From the NCBI GenBank assembly GCA_937139495.1, contig CAKZQC010000008.1, positions 17,511 to 81,510 of the forward strand: 64,000 nucleotides of DNA. The letters run 5' to 3'. Below are positions 26,426 through 34,059 of this stretch, piece after piece; the first letter of the stretch is position 1; every line of letters begins with the position of its first letter. The notes beneath the pieces were generated by a model, which was not told the DNA's origin, searched no databases, and saw only the letters and a program-made list of their open reading frames with translations. The position numbers and the translations under genes are program-made. This DNA is from an uncultured Saprospiraceae bacterium. GTDB lineage: Bacteria; Bacteroidota; Bacteroidia; Chitinophagales; Saprospiraceae.

Positions 26426-27850
26426 TTAACATTCTGGTAAATTAACAGATACATTGACCGCCAGACCACCTTCAGACGTTTCTTTATATTTATCGTTCAT
26501 ATCCAAAGCCGTTTGTTTCATGGTCTTGATTACACTGTCTAGACTTACTTTAGCTTTGGTTGGATCGCTGGTTAGGGCTATCTGACAAGCCGTCAAGGCT
26601 TTCATAGCGCCCATGGTATTGCGTTCGATACAAGGCACTTGTACCAACCCCTTGATGGGGTCGCAAGTCAGCCCCAAATGATGCTCCATAGCGATTTCGG
26701 CAGCGATTAGCACTTGGTCGGGTGTCCCTCCCAAACATTCGGTCAAACCTGCGGCAGCCATAGCTGAAGATACGCCTATTTCTGCTTGACAACCTCCCAT
26801 AGCAGCCGATATAGTAGATCCCCGCTTGAATAACGCTCCAATAAGTGAGGAGGTCATCAAAAAGTTCATTACATCTTCGTCACCCTTGTTGGGATAAAAG
26901 CACATATAAAACATCAAGACGGCAGGAATAACACCTGCTGCTCCATTGGTCGGAGCAGTTACGACTCGACCAAACGAAGCGTTTTCTTCATTGACCGCCA
27001 AGGCAAAACAAGACACCCAATTGACTACATTGCCAAAAGTAGGATTCATGATTTGTATCAGTTTCATCCAATCTTCCAAATCTTTTGTCGCTACTCCATT
27101 GAGTAGTTTTTTGTTGAATCGGTGTGCTCTACGCTCTACATCTAGTCCTCCTGGTAAGATACCTTCGGTATGGCAGCCTTTGTGAATACATCGACGCATG
27201 GTATTCCAAATTTCTATCAAATCTCTCCTTATTTCTTGTTCGTCGCGCCAGCACAATTCATTTTGTAGCACAATTTCCGAAATAGAGAGTTGGGTATGTT
27301 TGAGCCACTTGCGAAGGTCACCTTCGTTTTCTATCGGAAAAGGAATATTATCCTCTTCTTCCAAATCCGCTTCTTGTATCAATACTTCATCGTCACCCTC
27401 TTTCATAATAAACCCACCTCCTATCGAATAATAGGTTTGCTCTAAGTGGCTCCCATCAGTCATATTAGCAATAAAAGTTAGTGCATTGGGGTGTGCGGGC
27501 AAGTTCTTATATACAAATACAATATCTTCTAACGGCACAAAAGGGATAATATACCGACTACTAATACTCAACACATTGAGCATATACACTTCGTCAATAT
27601 ACGCATCAATCTTGGACGTATCAATATCCTTGGGCTGGTAGCCCATCAACCCCAACATAACTGCAATATCTGTTCCGTGTCCCCTACCTGTTTTGGCAAG
27701 AGAGCCATACAAGTTAATTTTGATATCCTTAATTTCTCGTTCGCCTACCTCTTCCAAGAATGACAAAGCGGCAACCCAAGGGCCCATTGTATGCGAACTC
27801 GAAGGACCTACACCTATCTTAAAAATATCAAAAACGCTAATGTTCTCCAT
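26426..27850 (-). CDS. sdaA: L-serine ammonia-lyase, single-chain [4Fe-4S] form
   Basis: The 474-residue enzyme converts L-serine to pyruvate and ammonia. The N-terminal beta-domain starts with [20 protein letters not shown]. The C-terminal catalytic alpha-domain has [28 protein letters not shown] and a [19 protein letters not shown] segment with cysteines expected to bind the iron-sulfur cluster. Domain order and length match SdaA of E. coli (about 455 residues). It heads a likely operon with a small membrane protein and the heptose kinase. Confidence 0.95.
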   Translation of the reverse strand: MENISVFDIFKIGVGPSSSHTMGPWVAALSFLEEVGEREIKDIKINLYGSLAKTGRGHGTDIAVMLGLMGYQPKDIDTSKIDAYIDEVYMLNVLSISSRYIIPFVPLEDIVFVYKNLPAHPNALTFIANMTDGSHLEQTYYSIGGGFIMKEGDDEVLIQEADLEEEDNIPFPIENEGDLRKWLKHTQLSISEIVLQNELCWRDEQEIRRDLIEIWNTMRRCIHKGCHTEGILPGGLDVERRAHRFNKKLLNGVATKDLEDWMKLIQIMNPTFGNVVNWVSCFALAVNEENASFGRVVTAPTNGAAGVIPAVLMFYMCFYPNKGDEDVMNFLMTSSLIGALFKRGSTISAAMGGCQAEIGVSSAMAAAGLTECLGGTPDQVLIAAEIAMEHHLGLTCDPIKGLVQVPCIERNTMGAMKALTACQIALTSDPTKAKVSLDSVIKTMKQTALDMNDKYKETSEGGLAVNVSVNLPEC

Positions 27851-27965
27851 GATGTACTTTTGCCAGTTTGGTCTAATAATTTAATTGCATTACTAATGGC
27901 TTCAAATATAACCTACCTGACGAACAAAACGAATATTTTGATGTATAATGTTGCTATCTGGACAT

Positions 27966-28001
27966 AAAAAAAGTCCTTTAAGATAGTTATCTTAAAGGAC
28001 T
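27966..28001 (-). terminator. Terminator of tRNA-Gly
   Basis: A perfect 14-bp stem, AGTCCTTTAAGATA at 27972-27985 and its complement at 27988-28001, is followed on the minus strand by a run of T. It lies 10 bases past the tRNA 3' end. Confidence 0.85.
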
Positions 28002-28011
28002 TATATAAGTG

Positions 28012-28084
28012 AGCGAAAAACGAGATTCGAACTCGCGACCCCAACCTTGGCAAGGTTGTGCTCTACCAGCTGAGCTATTTTCGC
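28012..28084 (-). tRNA. tRNA-Gly (anticodon GCC)
   Basis: On the minus strand the acceptor GCGAAAA pairs with TTTTCGC. The D-arm is GCTCAGCTGGTAGAGC, the anticodon stem-loop is CAACCTTGCCAAGGTTG with GCC in the loop, and the T-arm is CGCGAGTTCGAATCTCG. The length is 73 bases with discriminator U. CCA is not encoded. It is a lone tRNA with its own terminator. The rest of 27851-28380 (upstream of sdaA and of the next gene) has no gene I can support. Confidence 0.95.
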
Positions 28085-28380
28085 TTGCGTCTGGTGCAAA
28101 TATACAGCGTTATTTTTATTCTGCAAATTTTTCTGTTATTTTTTTGCTTTTTTTTTAGCCGCCTTGCTCTTTGCCTGTCAATTATTCGTATTTTAATACC
28201 TTGAAACAAGCTTACACTCTCAAAAAACAGGTACTTTTCTTCTGAAAAACAAACTATTATTTTGAACTAAACACTCCTTACACCTATTACTTATAGCGTA
28301 TTGCTACAAAAGTAAGCTTTTTGGGATAAAATACTCTAAAACCCATCAAAAAAGTCTAATCTACCAGTCTAAAAAAAATC

Positions 28381-30792
28381 ATGAAACAAAAATACACCAA
28401 CTATACACCGCTACTATTTGCTTGCCTACTTCTTTTATTTGGCACAGCCAATCTCTCCGCTCAGACTACACCACCTAATTTGAATTTCACTCCTGTAGGC
28501 ACCTTGCCTTATACACAAGAACTCAACGACGTTTGGGGCTATGTCGATCAGACAGGTGTAGAATATGCCTTGGTAGGCACCCAAACAGGTACTTCGATAG
28601 TGAGTCTGGCTACGCCATCTACCCCAACAGAAGTATTATTTATCCCTGGTTTTTCTTCCCTTTGGCGTGATCTCAAAACATGGGGAGACTTCGCCTATGT
28701 CACTGCCGACCAAGGACAAGATGGTTTATTAATTATAGATCTATCGCCACTGCCTGCTGGCACGCCCACCTACCGCTATTGGCGACCAGAACTAACCGTC
28801 AACACCGACACCGACACACTCAACAAAGCACATAATTTATACATTGATGAAAATGGTCACTGCTTCATAGCTGGCAGCAATATCAGTGGTGGCGAAACCT
28901 TTATTTTAGATGTATTCACCACACCTGGTTTCCCGATATTCCGAGGAAATACCGCCGCCAACTATGCCCATGACGCCTACGCTAGAGGCGATTCGCTCTG
29001 GACATCAGACATCAACGACGGCTTATTTTCGGTCTATGATATTAGCGATCCAACGATGCCCAATTTATTGGCTCGCCAAGCGACTCCTCGCAACTTTGCA
29101 CACAACGCTTGGATTTCTGATGATGGCAATACGCTATTCACGACCGATGAAAAAGCCAATGCTTGGATTGGATCGTATGACGTATCCGACTTATCCAATA
29201 TACAAGAAATCGACCGCTGGAGAACACCTACGGACAATGTCATTCCACACAACGTACACGTTGACAACGATTTTTTGGTCATCTCTTATTATACCGATGG
29301 CATTATTGTATTGGACGGCAGTCGCCCCGACAATCTTATAGAAGTAGGACGATATGACACCTACAATGGTACACCTACTACGGGTTTTTATGGTGCATGG
29401 GGAGCTTATCCTTTCTTGCCTTCTGGCTTAGTACTCGTCTCTGACATCAACACAGGACTTCATATATTGCAACCCAACTACCAGCGTGCTGCTTGGCTCG
29501 AAGGAGTCGTTACCGACCAATCCAATGGCAATAACTTATTTGATGTACTGGTAGAGATTAGCAGTACTTTTGCTGCCGACAATACTGACCTTGGCGGCAA
29601 TTACAAAACAGGAATGGGCACAGGAGGCACGTATAATGTTACATTCCGCAAAGCCGATTATATTCCCCAGACTATCACACTAACGCTTGTCAATGGTCAA
29701 GTAACAACACAAAACGTACAGCTTGTACCTGCTACGGCATTCACCCTACGAGGTCGAGTCGTTGATTCCTTACAGCCAACACAAGGTATTGCCAATGCAC
29801 TCGTTTCGCTCCAAAGTAGTCTATACGACTACAATACCACCGCAGATGCCAACGGCTATTTTAGTATGCAAGTCAAAAATGACGCCTTTGAGTTATTGGC
29901 AGGCAACTGGGGACACCATACCAAACTCACCCATCTCAATCTGACCGATTCTAGCGCTGCGGCTAATCCGTTTATCATCGAATTACGCCAAGGTTACCAA
30001 GATGAATTTGTATTGGATTTGGGCTGGACTATTACAGGCGACGCCACCAGTGGCAATTGGGAACGTGCTATTGCGGAAGATGTCTTTAGCTGGCAAGGAA
30101 TGATACTGCCTGCCGATGCCGACATCACGACTGATATTGGCGAATACGCTTTTATTACAGGCAACAATGATCTTGGTCAAGCAGGAACAGACGACGTAGA
30201 TAATGGCACCACCATTTTAATTTCACCTAGCACCGACTTGAGCAACTACACTGCACCAAAGCTTTCTTTCTATTATTACATCAACAAATCCTTCCCGCCC
30301 AATACAGAAGATTCGCTAACCATCGAGGTAACCAATGGCACTGATACGGTCACCGTTTGGTCAACCCTTGGTGCTCAATACGATTGGTCAGCCAGACAAG
30401 AGGTCATCTTGACTGATTACTTGACCGTCAGCAATGACATGCGCCTTTTCTTCAAAATCAATGACAGTAGCCCTGCCAATACATTAGAAGCAGGCATCGA
30501 CCTAGTCGCTATTACCGACACCGTTACCATGCTACCGATTCAGCGACTACAGCCCGTAGCTGCCACCCAAATCAACTACTACCCTAATCCATTCGGCGAA
30601 AGCCTCCAAATCGAGTACCATAGCGAAGCAAACACACCGCCTACGCTACAAGTACACAACACATTAGGGCAGCTTGTAGAGCAGCGTTCTTTATCCACCC
30701 TTTCGGGCAATATCCAACTAGGGCAATCTTGGTCAACAGGTATCTATTGGGTGACTATTGGCAATAAAACCGTAAAAGTACTCAAACTATAA
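28381..30792 (+). CDS. Choice-of-anchor B family T9SS protein
   Basis: The 803-residue protein has a signal peptide (about 1-28, ending LSAQ). Residues about 35-365 form a beta-propeller of LVIVD-type repeats with the choice-of-anchor B pattern: ELNDVWGYVDQTGVEYALVG, LWRDLKTWGDFAYVTAD, AHNLYIDENGHCFIAG and HDAYARGDSLWTSD. Two carboxypeptidase-regulatory-like beta-sandwiches follow (about 370-455 and 455-530), then a jelly-roll of about 170 residues. The end is a type A sorting domain (NYYPNPFGESL, STGIYWVTIGNK). It is exported to the cell surface; no catalytic site is seen. A cluster of palindromic repeats follows the stop. Confidence 0.85.
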   Translation: MKQKYTNYTPLLFACLLLLFGTANLSAQTTPPNLNFTPVGTLPYTQELNDVWGYVDQTGVEYALVGTQTGTSIVSLATPSTPTEVLFIPGFSSLWRDLKTWGDFAYVTADQGQDGLLIIDLSPLPAGTPTYRYWRPELTVNTDTDTLNKAHNLYIDENGHCFIAGSNISGGETFILDVFTTPGFPIFRGNTAANYAHDAYARGDSLWTSDINDGLFSVYDISDPTMPNLLARQATPRNFAHNAWISDDGNTLFTTDEKANAWIGSYDVSDLSNIQEIDRWRTPTDNVIPHNVHVDNDFLVISYYTDGIIVLDGSRPDNLIEVGRYDTYNGTPTTGFYGAWGAYPFLPSGLVLVSDINTGLHILQPNYQRAAWLEGVVTDQSNGNNLFDVLVEISSTFAADNTDLGGNYKTGMGTGGTYNVTFRKADYIPQTITLTLVNGQVTTQNVQLVPATAFTLRGRVVDSLQPTQGIANALVSLQSSLYDYNTTADANGYFSMQVKNDAFELLAGNWGHHTKLTHLNLTDSSAAANPFIIELRQGYQDEFVLDLGWTITGDATSGNWERAIAEDVFSWQGMILPADADITTDIGEYAFITGNNDLGQAGTDDVDNGTTILISPSTDLSNYTAPKLSFYYYINKSFPPNTEDSLTIEVTNGTDTVTVWSTLGAQYDWSARQEVILTDYLTVSNDMRLFFKINDSSPANTLEAGIDLVAITDTVTMLPIQRLQPVAATQINYYPNPFGESLQIEYHSEANTPPTLQVHNTLGQLVEQRSLSTLSGNIQLGQSWSTGIYWVTIGNKTVKVLKL

Positions 30793-30796
30793 CTGC

Positions 30797-30952
30797 GGGC
30801 GAATAGCAATTCGCCCAGCACCCATAAAAGGAAAAAGCCAACTATAACCGTACGGGCGAATGGCAATTCGCCCCAACGAAACCGAACGATAACGCTTCCA
30901 ACCGTGGACGTAAGGGCGAATTGACATTCGCCCAGCACCCATAAAAGGAAAA
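30797..30952. repeat. Cluster of three REP-like palindromes
   Basis: Three copies of GGGCGAATxGCAATTCGCCC-type palindromes lie at 30797-30816, 30854-30873 and 30914-30933, 57 and 60 bases apart. The first and third are followed by the same tail AGCACCCATAAAAGGAAAA. A fourth copy in the opposite orientation, with the complement of AGCACCCAT attached, is at 38419-38447. Conserved palindrome plus tail points to a family of small repeats rather than to a terminator. Confidence 0.8.
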
Positions 30953-30973
30953 GCTCTTAAACAAAAACAAACT

Positions 30974-32023
30974 ATGATAGATAAAAACAAACCCGTATTA
31001 GTCACTGGCGGAAGCGGATACATCGCCTCTCACATTATCCAGCAGCTACTAGAGCAAGGCTACAAAATCAACACCACTGTTCGCAATAAATCAAAGATGG
31101 CAAAAGTTGCTCACTTGATGCTACTACAAGAGCAATACCCCAAACATTTGCGGTTCTACGAAGCCGATTTGCTCAAAGATGGCTCTTTTGAGACCGCCAT
31201 GACCAACTGCGAATTGGTGATACATACCGCTTCGCCTTTCAAGCTCAACGTAAAAGACGCTCAAAAAGAACTTGTTGATCCTGCACTAAAAGGCACCCAA
31301 AACGTACTCCAACAAGCCAACCAAACCGCAACCGTCAAACGAGTAGTATTGACATCGAGCGTAGTCGCTATATATGGCGATGCCATCGACCTACAATCGA
31401 CCGAGGGCAATCAGTTTACAGAACACGAGTGGAATACCACCAGCTCACTCCGTCACCAACCCTACGCCTATTCTAAAACATTGGCAGAACGAGAAGCTTG
31501 GGACATACAGTCCAAGCAAACTCAATGGGATTTGGTCGTCATCAACCCTGGATTTGTACTAGGCCCATCACTGAGCAAACGCACAGATGGAGAGAGCACT
31601 TCTTTTATATTACAATTGCTAGAAGGGGGCTTCAAATCGGGGGCTCCTGCACTATACTTTGGAGCAGCTGACGTGCGAGATGTAGCCAAAGCCCATATTT
31701 TGGCGGGGACTACGCCCACGGCTAGTGGCAGGCATATTTTGGTAGAAAATACCTATTCTATGCTCGAAATGAGCGAAATGATAGAACAATCCTTTCCCAA
31801 TAAGTATAAATTACCCACCAAAAAATTGCCTAAATTTTTGCTATTCCTAGTCGGTCCTTTTATTGGCTTTTCGTGGAAATTCATCAGTCGCAATGTCGAA
31901 CACCCCATGCGTTTTGATAATACGTATAGCCAAAAAGATTTAGGGCTATCTTATCGCCCCATGCTGCAAACGCTCAAAGAGCAAGCAGAACAGTTGGAAG
32001 CCGATGGATTGATAAAAAGATAA
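30974..32023 (+). CDS. NAD(P)-dependent extended SDR (dihydroflavonol-reductase-like)
   Basis: The 349-residue enzyme has the Rossmann motif TGGSGYIAS (11-19), TVRN for cofactor binding, and the catalytic Tyr164-x3-Lys168 (YAYSK) preceded by VVLTSSVVAIYG. This places it with dihydroflavonol-4-reductase/cinnamoyl-CoA-reductase-like extended SDRs, which reduce ketones or aldehydes with NADPH. The physiological substrate is unknown. A hydrophobic stretch (FLLFLVGPFIGFSW, about 290-303) is typical of such proteins and need not be a membrane anchor. It starts 22 bases after the repeat cluster. Confidence 0.85.
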   Translation: MIDKNKPVLVTGGSGYIASHIIQQLLEQGYKINTTVRNKSKMAKVAHLMLLQEQYPKHLRFYEADLLKDGSFETAMTNCELVIHTASPFKLNVKDAQKELVDPALKGTQNVLQQANQTATVKRVVLTSSVVAIYGDAIDLQSTEGNQFTEHEWNTTSSLRHQPYAYSKTLAEREAWDIQSKQTQWDLVVINPGFVLGPSLSKRTDGESTSFILQLLEGGFKSGAPALYFGAADVRDVAKAHILAGTTPTASGRHILVENTYSMLEMSEMIEQSFPNKYKLPTKKLPKFLLFLVGPFIGFSWKFISRNVEHPMRFDNTYSQKDLGLSYRPMLQTLKEQAEQLEADGLIKR

Positions 32024-32358
32024 CTTACTTTTTGGGGTGGTAATAGGGTGGTTTCGGGAGGTGGCGGTTATATGTTGTGGCACTGTCAGTTGTTGGCTAT
32101 GTGGTTACCACCTTGGAGGTGGTTACCACTTCTGCTCCTTGTTGGACTGCTATCTATTATGGTTACCACCTTTGACCTAATATTACATGCTATTTTTTTG
32201 TATTCCTATAAGAAATAATTATCTTGGTGAAGGAAGTAGATTTTATGCGAGCATATAACTGCTCTAAATAAATAATTTCTACACCCCACAGTTGGCACGA
32301 TATTTTGTATATTGTGTTTATCTTAAAAACTCCTTTAACTTTATAAAAACTAAGAATT
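32024..32358. other. Gene-free stretch with repeated GGTTACCACC
   Basis: No gene is seen in these 335 bases. GGTTACCACC-type words occur at 32103-32112, 32121-32129 and 32161-32170. The first two form an imperfect inverted repeat (GTGGTTACCACC ttgga GGTGGTTACCAC). The first 80 bases are unusually G-rich for this genome. The 3' part should contain the promoter of the gene at 32359. Confidence 0.5.
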
Positions 32359-32655
32359 ATGAAAAAGATTATGGCATTTCAGAGAATTGGATTAACCATC
32401 GCAGCACTTGTTTGTAGCTTTGCTTTCCTCATACAATCCACTAGCACCGCTACCGCTGATGCTCCTACTGTTACTAATGAAGCTGGGAAGTATCAAATGC
32501 AGTTTCAAGCAGTTTATGGTGGTGGCATGACTTCGTATTATATACTGGCTTGGGATACCGATAGTGGAAGATCTAAAATGTATACTGGGAGCAGTCAATC
32601 GGGAGGGATAAAAGCTGCACCTTCTAGTTATGCTCCTCCCTCTAGCCCATTATAA
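32359..32655 (+). CDS. Small exported protein of unknown function
   Basis: The 98-residue protein has a clear signal peptide (hydrophobic core ITIAALVCSFAFLIQ-like, about residues 11-27, cleavage near TATADA). The mature part is short and ends in a glycine/serine/proline-rich tail (SYAPPSSPL). It has its own terminator at 32676 and lies 114 bases upstream of the LysM injection-system gene. No family recognised. Confidence 0.7.
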   Translation: MKKIMAFQRIGLTIAALVCSFAFLIQSTSTATADAPTVTNEAGKYQMQFQAVYGGGMTSYYILAWDTDSGRSKMYTGSSQSGGIKAAPSSYAPPSSPL

Positions 32656-32675
32656 GTTTCAGCCTTATTTTTATT

Positions 32676-32712
32676 AAAAAACTTTTTGGAAATCCCAAAA
32701 AGTTTTTTAACT
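32676..32712 (+). terminator. Terminator after the small exported protein
   Basis: AAAAAACTTTTTGG (32676-32689) pairs exactly with CCAAAAAGTTTTTT (32695-32708) across AAATC. It isolates the small gene from the LysM gene. Confidence 0.85.
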
Positions 32713-32769
32713 TTAAGAGAGTAAAAGTTATATTTAGATAAAATTTGTTAGGAAAAAACATAGTTTATT

Positions 32770-33792
32770 ATGATAGGATTAGGTAGTATATTAAATAATG
32801 GCAAGGGTTCTGATTCTAAGTTAGTTCGGATGAAAATCATGTCTCATGAATCGGTAGATTGTACCGATCCAGCTAAAAATACTTTTGTGGTACAAACTAA
32901 TCCTGAAAAGGTTAAGTATTCTTATGGTGTTAGAGAAGCTTCAAAAAAAGACTCTACAGGTAAGGGTGATACTGGTATGACTCAAGACACCGCATCAGGA
33001 GCCCCCTCTCCTCCATCAGCATTCGAAGGATATATGGATCAAGAGATGACCTTTGATTTTTATGCAGATGCTACAGGCTTGATTCCTGTCAAAGATGATG
33101 TAGTAGGCATCACGGTAGGTACGAAACCTTCCATAAGAGACCATTTAAACTTGTTACAAAAGACTGTTTACAGTTTTCAATCAGAAACACATGGAGCACC
33201 TTATCTTTCGCTAGAATGGGGAAAAGTATTCCCTGGTAGTAACCCTGGTGATGAGAAAGGAGCTATCTATAAGTGTACTTTAACGAAGTGTGATATAGAA
33301 GTGCTCTTGTTTAGTTTAGAAGGAGAACCTATCCGTGCCAAGATAACTCTTGCAGTCAAATCACTTATTGCCGCTAAGGCTCGCCCACCGATGAACTCGC
33401 CTGATATCACACACAATGTACAGATTAACTATGGCGATAAAATGACGACAATTTGCAAAAAAATTTATGGCCGTTATGATAGCAAGATATGTGCTGCTAT
33501 TGCTACGTACAATAACTTAGTGGATTGGGACTTGAGCCGTGTAGAAGGCAAACAATTAGTATTTCCTTCTATCCACTTGCTCAATCAAGACTACCTAGAA
33601 GATTGGGATAAACTCGAAAAGGAGCAGAAAAAAGAAGCCGCGGCACACATTGTGACCCACTATGAGTTCAAAGAAAACTTGATTGGCAAAGCAAGAGCAA
33701 CTCAGTATTTCAAAACATTTGGGTACGACCCTAATGAAGCTTATGCTACTTGGCGTGCCAGAAGAAATAAGAACAAAGGCTACACTGCCTAA
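32770..33792 (+). CDS. Contractile injection system LysM tube/baseplate adaptor protein
   Basis: The 340-residue soluble protein has an N-terminal domain (about 1-205) like the CIS tube-protein family, which includes Afp7/Pvc7-type proteins. It carries NTFVVQTNPEKVKYSYGVRE near the start, YMDQEMTFDFYADATGLIP in the middle, and LEWGKVFPG plus KCTLTKCDIEVLLF before the linker. A LysM domain follows (about 215-272: GDKMTTICKKIYGRYD, then LVDWDLSRVEGKQLVFP). In extracellular injection systems and T4-like tails, LysM proteins of this type link inner tube and baseplate. Similar genes occur in T6SS subtype iii and AlgoCIS-like clusters. No sheath, tube, spike or ATPase gene is adjacent. A terminator follows, so it is not co-transcribed with the baseplate gene downstream. 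Confidence 0.75.
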   Translation: MIGLGSILNNGKGSDSKLVRMKIMSHESVDCTDPAKNTFVVQTNPEKVKYSYGVREASKKDSTGKGDTGMTQDTASGAPSPPSAFEGYMDQEMTFDFYADATGLIPVKDDVVGITVGTKPSIRDHLNLLQKTVYSFQSETHGAPYLSLEWGKVFPGSNPGDEKGAIYKCTLTKCDIEVLLFSLEGEPIRAKITLAVKSLIAAKARPPMNSPDITHNVQINYGDKMTTICKKIYGRYDSKICAAIATYNNLVDWDLSRVEGKQLVFPSIHLLNQDYLEDWDKLEKEQKKEAAAHIVTHYEFKENLIGKARATQYFKTFGYDPNEAYATWRARRNKNKGYTA

Positions 33793-33810
33793 ATGATATA
33801 TAAAAATTAT

Positions 33811-33846
33811 AGCCTCTTCAATTAAACTTGGAGAGGCTTTTTTTTG
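33811..33846 (+). terminator. Terminator after the LysM CIS gene
   Basis: AGCCTCT (33811-33817) pairs with AGAGGCT (33832-33838), followed by eight T. The rest of the gap to 34060 shows no gene. Confidence 0.8.
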
Positions 33847-34059
33847 TACGAGTCAAGGCATTGGACGAACGCCAAAAAAAGCTAAAAAGTGAGCGTAACA
33901 ACAGCTTATGCAAAAATGTTTTTATTAATTCGTTAATGTTTTCAGTTTTTAGAATTAAGTCGTATTTTGGTAGCCTATATATTACCATCTCCAACAATAC
34001 CTATAACGATATTCGTTAGAGAGTCGTGGAGACTCACACTTGTACGCACTTTTTTTCTT

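Noticed and set aside
28012..28084. Integration site for a mobile island at tRNA-Gly
   Set aside because: No integrase, direct repeat of the tRNA 3' end or island-like gene content is visible on either side.
33840..34059. Short frame and upstream extension before the baseplate gene
   Set aside because: The family start is the ATG at 34060; upstream residues look like translated intergenic sequence after a terminator.
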